NCBI GenBank assembly: GCA_025736915.1
Contig: CP107049.1
Span: 868,001 to 932,000 of the forward strand
DNA: 64,000 nt
Source of the DNA: Acinetobacter nosocomialis
GTDB lineage: Bacteria > Pseudomonadota > Gammaproteobacteria > Pseudomonadales > Moraxellaceae
Direction of reading: 5' to 3'
Shown: piece after piece, positions 57,416-64,000 of the stretch
Layout of the letters: each line of letters starts with the position of its first letter
Numbering within the stretch: position 1 is the first letter of the stretch
The notes under the pieces: generated by a model
Databases searched by the model: none
What the model was told of the DNA's origin: nothing
What the model saw: only the letters and a program-made list of their open reading frames with translations
Translations under genes and position numbers: made by a program

Positions 57416-60253
57416 TTATGGTTTAACTACCACAAGTACTTGAATTGCTTCCGGAGTTACCGTTAAACCATCAAGCAAACTCAAGCCTTCTTTTTGCAAC
57501 TTCTGTAAGCGCTCAATTTCGTCTTGACGAATACTTGGGTTGAACTGCTTTAAATAAGTTAAACGATCAATCTCGTATTGCCATTTACTACCATAATGCT
57601 CTTTTGCCTGCTGTTGAAGCTGTGGCAAGCCGACTTTAGCAATATCAAGCGCTTGTCTATAGCGCTCTTCAATCACTTCACGGCGAGCTTTAACCACTTG
57701 GCGGCAGCTATTACCATCTAAGTGGTGCAAATATGGTTTTAAAATGGTTGGATCAATCTTTTCAGATAAGTCCTGACCATTTTCACTTAACAACACGCGA
57801 ATGAGCTGTTTCGGCAAGCTTGATGGCAAGTTCAAAGCTTTTGGTGCAACTACATCAACTTTAAACCAAACTTCAAGTAATACAGAACCTTGCTTTAATG
57901 CATTTGACTTAAGAACAGCAACATTGGTACTACCGAACGCTTGTGTACGGATCATTTCCATAACACTTTCAATGAACGGATGTTCTAAAGTTAGATATTG
58001 AGCATCTTCACGCATTTGCGCCTGATCACGATAGAACGTCGCAGTCATGCCTTCTTCGTCTAATGCCAAACCTTGCACTTGCATCTGGTCTGTCGGACGA
58101 ATAATCACAGTACCGTTACTTTGCTCATCAAAATCAATATTGGTTGAAGACATAAAACGCTTCACAAACATAGGTAATGTTGTGTTGTCATCGTAGTCTT
58201 CTAAGGCTTGAACAATTTCTTGTGCAACGATAGGACGACATGAGTTGTATTCAAGCAAGCGATCTCGACCAGCTTGTAACTCGGTTTCCAAAGCTTGACG
58301 TTGAACATTTACTTCTTCGAGTAAATCTTCAAATGTTTGACCTTGGTCTGCAAGTAAGCAGTCTTTTAATTCAACAATAAAGTTTTCTTGCAACGTTTGA
58401 GCTGTTGGAGAAATATTGCTGAAAATATTCAACGCTTCATTGTACCAACGGAACATACGCTCTTGGGCAGTGCCCATTAAGTAAGGTACATGAATTTGAA
58501 TACGGTTTTCTTGACCAATACGGTCTAAACGACCAATACGTTGCTCTAAAACGTCTGGGTTTGCTGGCAAATCAAATAAAATCAGATCACTTGCAAACTG
58601 GAAGTTACGGCCTTCTGAACCAATTTCAGAACATAGTAAAATTTGAGCACCATAGCTTTCTTCTGCAAAGTAAGCAGCCGCTTGGTCACGCTCAAGTAGA
58701 CTCATGCCTTCATGGAACATTGCAGTACGAATACCAGCATGCAAACGAAGTACACTTTCTAAAGATTCAACAACAGGACCACTACGTGCAATTAAAAGAA
58801 CTTTTTTATGCTTAAGTTCTTTACGTAGAATTTCCATTAACCATGGCACACGTGGGTCATTTTGCATCCATGAACCATCAAGTTGTGCTTCTTCTGGCCA
58901 CATTTGCTCACGTAATTTACCGTCTTTTGACCAATCTTCTGGCGCTGGTAAAGGTGCTGGTTGGCAATCACGGCCTGGGAAGCCTTGAATCGCTTCACGC
59001 GTATTACGGAATAAAATACGACCTGTACCGTGACGGTCTAACAACTCATGAATCGCTCTGAAACGTTGTTCAGGCTGATCTTCAATTGAATGGCCCAATA
59101 AACCTTCTAAAGCAGTTAAATGCTCTTGAGTTAAAGGTTCATCTGACATCAATACTTCTGCAACTTGAGCAGTTTGCTGATATTGCGCTTCTTCATCTAA
59201 GAAACGTTCTAAACTGCTAAAGCGCTGTGGATCTAATAAGCGTAAACGTGCAAAGTGACTTTCTACACCAAGCTGTTCAGGTGTTGCTGTAAGAAGTAAT
59301 ACACCAGCCGTGTTTTCAGCAAGTTCTTCAACTAAATCGTAACGATCATTACCGCCTTCTTCTTCGCTCCACATTAAGTGATGCGCTTCATCGACCACGA
59401 GTAAATCGAAACCAGCTTCTAGTGCTTGCTCACGTAAATCATCATGGTCCACCATCAAATCTACGCTGGCAATAATGCATTGCTCAGTTAAGAACGGGTT
59501 AAGCTCTGGATCATGTTCTTTAATAGATGCAGTACGGGTTAAGTCGAACAGAGAAAATTGCAAGTTGAAACGGCGACGCATTTCAATCATCCACTGATAT
59601 TGCAGTGAATCAGGAACTAAAATGAGGATTCGTTCAGAGCGGCCAGTTTTAAGTTGTTGGTGGATAATTAAACCAGCTTCAATTGTTTTACCTAAACCTA
59701 CTTCATCGGCAAGTAAAACACGTGGTGCAAAACGCTTACCTACTTCATGCGCAATATAGAGTTGATGTGGGATTAAACCTACACGTGCACCGACCAAGCC
59801 GCGTAAAGGGCTGGTTTGCATTTGCGATTGCATCAGCATTGCTTCAATGCGTAAGTCATACCACTCTTTATAATCGATTTGGCTTGCCAGCAAACGATCT
59901 AAAGGTTTTGACAACTGAATTTGTGCACCAATACGAGTTTCATTGAGCGCTTTACGTTCTTGTTCGCCATTTTCTAAGGTACGAACGACGTTGTAACGCA
60001 AAACTCCATGGCGGTCTTCAACCGACTCAACAATCCACTTCTGGCCTTCTTGATCTTGAACTTCATCATTTGTGTTGAAGATGATACGAGATAGCGGTGC
60101 GTTATTACGTGCATAGACACGCGTTTCATCACTTTTGGGGAATAAAATGCTGACAGATCTTTCATCTACATCAATAAGAACGCCTAAACCGAGCTCAGTC
60201 TCTGTATCTGATAGCCAACGTTGACCAATAGCATACTGCTGCAATTTTTCCAC
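57416..60253 (-). CDS. rapA: RNA polymerase-associated ATPase RapA
   Basis: A 945-residue SWI2/SNF2 ATPase (E. coli RapA 968). It helps recycle RNA polymerase after transcription. N-terminal Tudor-like domains (residues 1-110) are followed by helicase motifs: DEVGLGKTIEAGLI (Walker A, about 183-196), VDEAHHL (about 288) and LLLTATPEQLG (about 320-330). In the second lobe, CSEIGSEGRNFQFA and QRIGRLDRIGQ are near 540-585. The protein is complete. A 144-base gap separates it from rluA upstream. Confidence 0.96.
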   Translation of the reverse strand: MEKLQQYAIGQRWLSDTETELGLGVLIDVDERSVSILFPKSDETRVYARNNAPLSRIIFNTNDEVQDQEGQKWIVESVEDRHGVLRYNVVRTLENGEQERKALNETRIGAQIQLSKPLDRLLASQIDYKEWYDLRIEAMLMQSQMQTSPLRGLVGARVGLIPHQLYIAHEVGKRFAPRVLLADEVGLGKTIEAGLIIHQQLKTGRSERILILVPDSLQYQWMIEMRRRFNLQFSLFDLTRTASIKEHDPELNPFLTEQCIIASVDLMVDHDDLREQALEAGFDLLVVDEAHHLMWSEEEGGNDRYDLVEELAENTAGVLLLTATPEQLGVESHFARLRLLDPQRFSSLERFLDEEAQYQQTAQVAEVLMSDEPLTQEHLTALEGLLGHSIEDQPEQRFRAIHELLDRHGTGRILFRNTREAIQGFPGRDCQPAPLPAPEDWSKDGKLREQMWPEEAQLDGSWMQNDPRVPWLMEILRKELKHKKVLLIARSGPVVESLESVLRLHAGIRTAMFHEGMSLLERDQAAAYFAEESYGAQILLCSEIGSEGRNFQFASDLILFDLPANPDVLEQRIGRLDRIGQENRIQIHVPYLMGTAQERMFRWYNEALNIFSNISPTAQTLQENFIVELKDCLLADQGQTFEDLLEEVNVQRQALETELQAGRDRLLEYNSCRPIVAQEIVQALEDYDDNTTLPMFVKRFMSSTNIDFDEQSNGTVIIRPTDQMQVQGLALDEEGMTATFYRDQAQMREDAQYLTLEHPFIESVMEMIRTQAFGSTNVAVLKSNALKQGSVLLEVWFKVDVVAPKALNLPSSLPKQLIRVLLSENGQDLSEKIDPTILKPYLHHLDGNSCRQVVKARREVIEERYRQALDIAKVGLPQLQQQAKEHYGSKWQYEIDRLTYLKQFNPSIRQDEIERLQKLQKEGLSLLDGLTVTPEAIQVLVVVKP

Positions 60254-60397
60254 CTTTTTCTCAAGTTCGCACTACATATTGTACGATGCAAATTAGCTTA
60301 TTTTTGCATCTTTTTATGTAGTCTTTAAAGCAAAATTTTGCAGCAGAAACCAATTAAATTGTTTCGCTACAAAAATTACTCATTGAAAGTTTTTACA

Positions 60398-61036
60398 TTA
60401 AAACGGTACAGGACAGTTAAACGTTAATGATTCCCCTGTAACAGGGTGATTAAAGCTTAACTGTTTAGCATGCAAGCACAGACGAGGAACAAGTAATTGT
60501 TCCGGTGTTGCATACAATGTATCACCTACAATCGGATGTCCCAGATATTGCATGTGTACACGGAGTTGATGAGAACGTCCGGTAATCGGTGTTAATTTGA
60601 CACGCGTAACCGGTTGTCCCTGAATCTGGAAATGTTCAACCGCCTGCCAATGTGTTAAAGCAGGTTTGTTATGAGAAGCATCGACAATATGTAAAGGTGG
60701 TCGACTCGGGTCATAGACTACGGGAATATCAACTGTCCCTTCGCCGTCTAAATGGCCTGCGACTAACGCTTCATATATTTTCGAAGTTTGACGGTCTTGA
60801 AATTGGCGTGCAATCGCACTTTGTCCACGCTTAGATAATCCAAAAACCAAAATACCCGAAGTATCACGGTCAAGGCGGTGAATGAGCAAAGTTCGTGGTT
60901 CAATTGCCACCAGTCTTGTCAAAACGCTGTCATGTAAATCACCTTTCCCTGGTACACTCAAGATGTCCGAAGGTTTATGAATCACCATAAAATCATCATC
61001 ACGATAGATCAGATGTTCACTTAGAAAATCACTCAA
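60398..61036 (-). CDS. rluA: RluA pseudouridine synthase
   Basis: The start is chosen at TTG 61036, because GGGAA lies seven bases before and the 212-residue product then matches E. coli RluA (219); a TTG 39 bases upstream also opens the frame. RluA makes pseudouridine at 23S rRNA position 746 and tRNA position 32. The catalytic motif HRLDRDTSGILVFG carries the aspartate in RLDRDTSG (about residue 60), and ITGRSHQLRVHM is near 152-163. ILSVPGKG near the N-terminus also matches RluA rather than other RluA-family members. Confidence 0.93.
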   Translation of the reverse strand: MSDFLSEHLIYRDDDFMVIHKPSDILSVPGKGDLHDSVLTRLVAIEPRTLLIHRLDRDTSGILVFGLSKRGQSAIARQFQDRQTSKIYEALVAGHLDGEGTVDIPVVYDPSRPPLHIVDASHNKPALTHWQAVEHFQIQGQPVTRVKLTPITGRSHQLRVHMQYLGHPIVGDTLYATPEQLLVPRLCLHAKQLSFNHPVTGESLTFNCPVPF

Positions 61037-61168
61037 AGTTGTATTCCCAAGGCAAGATGAAAAACAAGCGGGCAATAATAAAAAGCTTACGTCCGAATTA
61101 CAATGCCGTTCGGGTAAATTAACGACAGAATTTGCAAATATTATGAATCACATTACGGCTAAAACCGA

Positions 61169-61873
61169 TTAGCGCTTCAATAACTGCATAATATGTTGCA
61201 AGGTAAGTGTTTGCATCAGCTCTTCAGCACTTAGACTCGCACCGTTCGCACGCCATAATTCCACCAAATAATTGACGCCAGCAGTGTCTAAGCCATAGTT
61301 TCTTAAATCTATTTCTGGATGAATTTCCATTGGATGCCGACCCACCTGTTCAGCAACTGCCAATAAAATTCCTTTCTCGGATAACACCTGTGACGACGGT
61401 GCACTTAAAGACCATAAGCGCATTAAACTCTGTGTGTTCACATGTTGAATGGAGTCAAAACTGATTTTTTCAATCCATTGTATATGCTGCTCTAAACTAC
61501 TCGCCAAAATCGCATCATTTACAACAGCTACATAATCTGTAATCGATAAAACAAGCTGCATAACTTGTTTAAACAACGGTGATAAATTGCCTGCCATTAT
61601 CACTTGTACTTGAGTGTTTGATGACAACTGTTGCCCAAGCTGCAACATAGTCTGTTGAAGTTGAGATGACTGAATCATCATGACTGGAATCTCGAGTGCC
61701 TGTGCTCTTTTACTTAGTAATTCTAAATGATCGGCTAATGGCTGGTTCATCCAGTCAGGGGCATTTTCAAGTTCATTTAACCCAACCATGAGCAAAATAC
61801 TTTGCGTAGACTCAATAGGCCAATTTGAAGTACTTGTGGCTAACTGGATTTTTCGAGGTAAGGGATAAAACAT
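61169..61873 (-). CDS. Degenerate EntB-like protein (isochorismatase-like plus carrier-like region)
   Basis: A 234-residue protein. Residues about 20-165 align by eye with the isochorismatase fold of EntB: STQSILLMVGLNELEN takes the place of AALLIHDMQDYF, EIPVMMIQSS that of NIPVYYTAQP, and VQVIMAGNLSP that of NQLIITGVYAH. The catalytic Asp and Lys regions are lost. Residues about 188-234 resemble the EntB aryl carrier domain, but DYGLDS is NYGLDT, so the phosphopantetheine serine is a threonine. No siderophore genes are nearby; the gene is next to hemL. I infer a catalytically dead relative of unknown role. Confidence 0.6.
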   Translation of the reverse strand: MFYPLPRKIQLATSTSNWPIESTQSILLMVGLNELENAPDWMNQPLADHLELLSKRAQALEIPVMMIQSSQLQQTMLQLGQQLSSNTQVQVIMAGNLSPLFKQVMQLVLSITDYVAVVNDAILASSLEQHIQWIEKISFDSIQHVNTQSLMRLWSLSAPSSQVLSEKGILLAVAEQVGRHPMEIHPEIDLRNYGLDTAGVNYLVELWRANGASLSAEELMQTLTLQHIMQLLKR

Positions 61874-61905
61874 TGTTCTCTACAAATATAAAAATAGCTC
61901 AAATT

Positions 61906-61930
61906 AAAAAGCCCGTTTAAAACGGGCCTT
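61906..61930 (-). terminator. Terminator of hemL
   Basis: GCCCGTTT and AAACGGGC pair across a tight loop just after the hemL stop, followed by T on the minus strand. Confidence 0.8.
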
Positions 61931-61934
61931 TTAC

Positions 61935-63233
61935 TTACTTCATTTCGGCGAATGTTTCTTTGGCAGCCTGAATCGTATATTCGATATCTTCATCTGAATG
62001 AGCAGATGAAATAAAGCCTGCTTCAAATGCTGAAGGTGCTAAGTTTACACCACGCTTTAACATGCCATGGAAGAACTTTTTGAAAGCTTCAATATCACAT
62101 GCCAACATAGAGTCAAAGCTTGTAATGTCTTCTTGGTCAGTAAAATACAAACCGAACATTGCACCAGCTTGCTGAGTTTTAAATGGAATACCCGCTTCAT
62201 CTGCTGCTGCTTGTAAGCCTGCAAGTAACTTTTCAAGTTGAGCAGATAATTTGCTGTAAAAGTCCGGTTGACGTAAATGTTTAAACATTTCGATACCAGC
62301 GCGCATAGCAAGTGGGTTACCAGATAAAGTCCCCGCTTGGTATACACCCCCTAAAGGTGCGATGCACTCCATGATTTCACGCTTACCGCCAAAGGCACCT
62401 ACAGGTAAACCAGCACCAATAATTTTACCTAAAGTCGTTAAGTCAGGTTTAACGTTATAAACTGACTGAGCACCGCCTAATGCAACGCGGAAACCTGTCA
62501 TTACTTCGTCAATAATAAATACAGATTTGTATTCATCACACACATCACGAATCGCTTGTAAGAAACCATCAATTGGTTTCACCATATTCATGTTACCTGC
62601 GACAGGTTCAATAATGACGCCTGCAATTTCATGACCAAATTTAGCAAAGCATTCTTTTAATGCTGCAATATCATTATATGGCAGCGTTAAAGTGTGTTTA
62701 GCGAAGTCAGCTGGCACACCTTTTGATGTTGGTTCGCCCTCACCTTTAGTTAATAAACCAGAACCTGCTTTTACTAACAATGAGTCAGAGTGTCCGTGGT
62801 AACAACCTTCAAACTTCACGATCTTGTCACGGCCAGTATAACCACGTGCTAAACGAATAGCAGTCATGGTCGCTTCTGTACCAGAGTTGGTCATACGTAC
62901 CAATTCAATTGATGGCATGATTTCACAAATGATATCTGCCAATGTTGTTTCATGTACGGTTGGTGCGCCAAAACTTAAGCCATCTTCTGCTGCTGTTTGC
63001 ACAGCCTTAATAATATCCGGATGAGCATGGCCCAAAATCATTGGTCCCCAAGAGCCAACATAATCTACATAGCGCTTACCATCTACATCCCACAAATATG
63101 CACCTTTGGCTTTCTCAATGAAAACCGGTGTGCCTCCAACGCCATTAAAGGCACGTACCGGAGAGTTAACACCACCTGGAATGTGTTTGCTGGCTTGTTT
63201 AAATAACTGTTCTTGCTTTGGAGATAAACTCAT
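61935..63233 (-). CDS. hemL: Glutamate-1-semialdehyde 2,1-aminomutase
   Basis: A 432-residue PLP enzyme of the C5 heme pathway that makes 5-aminolevulinate. The PLP lysine is in [18 protein letters not shown] (about residue 271), and [17 protein letters not shown] is near 22-38. [13 protein letters not shown] near 240-252 holds the cofactor Asp. It follows thiE on the same strand after 42 bases, so they may be co-transcribed. Confidence 0.97.
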   Translation of the reverse strand: MSLSPKQEQLFKQASKHIPGGVNSPVRAFNGVGGTPVFIEKAKGAYLWDVDGKRYVDYVGSWGPMILGHAHPDIIKAVQTAAEDGLSFGAPTVHETTLADIICEIMPSIELVRMTNSGTEATMTAIRLARGYTGRDKIVKFEGCYHGHSDSLLVKAGSGLLTKGEGEPTSKGVPADFAKHTLTLPYNDIAALKECFAKFGHEIAGVIIEPVAGNMNMVKPIDGFLQAIRDVCDEYKSVFIIDEVMTGFRVALGGAQSVYNVKPDLTTLGKIIGAGLPVGAFGGKREIMECIAPLGGVYQAGTLSGNPLAMRAGIEMFKHLRQPDFYSKLSAQLEKLLAGLQAAADEAGIPFKTQQAGAMFGLYFTDQEDITSFDSMLACDIEAFKKFFHGMLKRGVNLAPSAFEAGFISSAHSDEDIEYTIQAAKETFAEMK

Positions 63234-63275
63234 GGAAATGCTCGTCTTAAATATCTAAAAAATAATTTTGAAAGC

Positions 63276-63887
63276 TTAAGAAAATAATTGTGCCCACGCT
63301 TGTACACGGGCAGGAATTTCAGCAGTTGATCGACCTAATATATCACTAATGACTGCACAGAGGTCAGCTCCAGCCTCAATCACAGGTTTTGAATTTTCAA
63401 CAGTCAAACCACCAATTGCACAAATAGGTAAATCATATTGAGCTGCTGCTTGCTTAATCACTTCTATACCTACATTGCCAGCCTCCGGTTTAGTGGCAGT
63501 TGCATAAACCGCACCAAAGGCAACATAAGTTGCACCATCGGCAATAGCTTTTTGGGCAAGTTCTAATGAGTTTAAGCAAGTACGGCCAATAATGACACCT
63601 TCTGGTAACTGCGATTTTGCATCGGTGATTTCACCATCGCTCTGACCTAAATGCACACCTAAACCAAACTGAGCAGCCAGTTTTAGGTCATCATTAATGA
63701 CAAAAGGAACCTGATATTTTTCACATAACTGTTTAATCTGTTCGACTTCAGCAGGCTGGTCGGCTTTGTCTACTTTTTTACGGCGGTACTGTAAAATTGC
63801 GATTTGACGGGTTGCGAGTGCGGCGTCTAATTTTTCTAATAATAATTGGATTGGGTCATCATTGGTAATGAGGTATAAACCGCGCAT
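63276..63887 (-). CDS. thiE: Thiamine-phosphate synthase
   Basis: A 203-residue TIM-barrel enzyme that joins HMP diphosphate and thiazole phosphate. LYLITNDD near the start, QYRRKKVDKADQ near 34-45, FVINDDLKLAAQFGLGVHLGQSD near 62-84 and AFGAVYATATKPEAGNVG near 126-143 are family motifs. No TPP riboswitch is visible in the short upstream region. The start is close to the window end, with two operator-like sites upstream. Confidence 0.94.
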   Translation of the reverse strand: MRGLYLITNDDPIQLLLEKLDAALATRQIAILQYRRKKVDKADQPAEVEQIKQLCEKYQVPFVINDDLKLAAQFGLGVHLGQSDGEITDAKSQLPEGVIIGRTCLNSLELAQKAIADGATYVAFGAVYATATKPEAGNVGIEVIKQAAAQYDLPICAIGGLTVENSKPVIEAGADLCAVISDILGRSTAEIPARVQAWAQLFS

Positions 63888-63946
63888 ACTCTACTCTCGC
63901 TTTTTAAAAACTTCGCTAGTATAACGGATTTATAAGTCATCATAAG

Positions 63947-63982
63947 TACCGATTGATATAGGCTTATCAGTACCAATCGGTA
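63947..63982. promoter_or_regulatory. Pair of TetR-type operator-like sites
   Basis: TACCAATCGGTA at 63971-63982 has perfect TACC/GGTA arms. TACCGATTGATA at 63947-63958 is a related copy 24 bases away. Across the pair, TACCGATTG and CAATCGGTA form exact nine-base inverted arms 18 bases apart. They lie upstream of thiE and probably control a gene beyond the right edge. Confidence 0.6.
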
Positions 63983-64000
63983 TATTAAAAATAGAAATAA

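Noticed and set aside
63888..63946. TPP riboswitch upstream of thiE
   Set aside because: No THI-box sequence (CUGAGA ... ACCUGAUC-like) is visible on the minus strand in the available bases.

Overview
The window looks like chromosome of an Acinetobacter of the calcoaceticus-baumannii group, most likely A. baumannii. It is AT-rich, and it carries the dat-ddc pair for 1,3-diaminopropane, a short Bap-like protein of the BLP2 type, a DacC-type PBP5/6, and a nudJ-mnmA-hflD-purB block. These points rest on recognising protein families and gene order; no database was searched.

Left edge (1-7000) is the accessory part. It holds the tail of an unidentified gene, a PAAR protein with a C-terminal extension broken by a one-base frameshift, a small HExxH metalloprotease whose start overlaps the PAAR stop, and a small lipoprotein two bases later. 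This reads as a type VI secretion cargo module: spike tip and adaptor, effector, and candidate periplasmic immunity protein. Next come two full copies and one decayed fragment of an unrecognised ~200-residue family, scattered around kup and an unknown lipoprotein and ending at a tRNA-Val(GAC). A terminator-like hairpin is repeated after both the tRNA and one copy.

The middle (7-36 kb) is mostly housekeeping: ybdD-cstA (pyruvate/peptide uptake family), efp divergent from its modification enzyme epmB, a PilZ-domain protein overlapping a FimX-like protein with degenerate REC, GGDEF and EAL domains, rpmE, a bile-acid-type symporter, gloA-ampG (AmpG with a ~205-residue beta-rich insertion), a Lon-like protease, a LysR regulator, nlpD-surE, two paralogous small exported proteins, dacC, a gamma-carbonic anhydrase, nudJ-mnmA-hflD-purB, a YjdF-like membrane protein, the Bap-like protein, a cytochrome b-type membrane protein and sohB.

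From 36.8 to 41.8 kb is pstS-pstC-pstA-pstB, with a three-repeat Pho box upstream of pstS and a terminator-like hairpin between pstS and pstC. From 42 to 47.7 kb is a probable aromatic amino acid catabolic module: an AroP-type permease, an indolepyruvate/phenylpyruvate decarboxylase, an Lrp/AsnC regulator and an aldehyde dehydrogenase. Nearly identical 17-bp dyads lie upstream of the regulator/decarboxylase and of the dehydrogenase. Then come dat-ddc, a SIMPL-domain protein, a TetR regulator divergent from a hotdog-fold protein with two candidate operators between them, and a fatty-acid desaturase with its ferredoxin reductase divergent from a FabR/DesT-like regulator.

The right end holds an AI-2E-family membrane protein, rapA, rluA, a degenerate EntB-like protein (isochorismatase-like plus carrier-protein-like region without the usual serine), hemL and thiE. 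It closes with a pair of TetR-type operator-like sites whose gene lies outside the window. I saw no rRNA, CRISPR array, insertion sequence or prophage.
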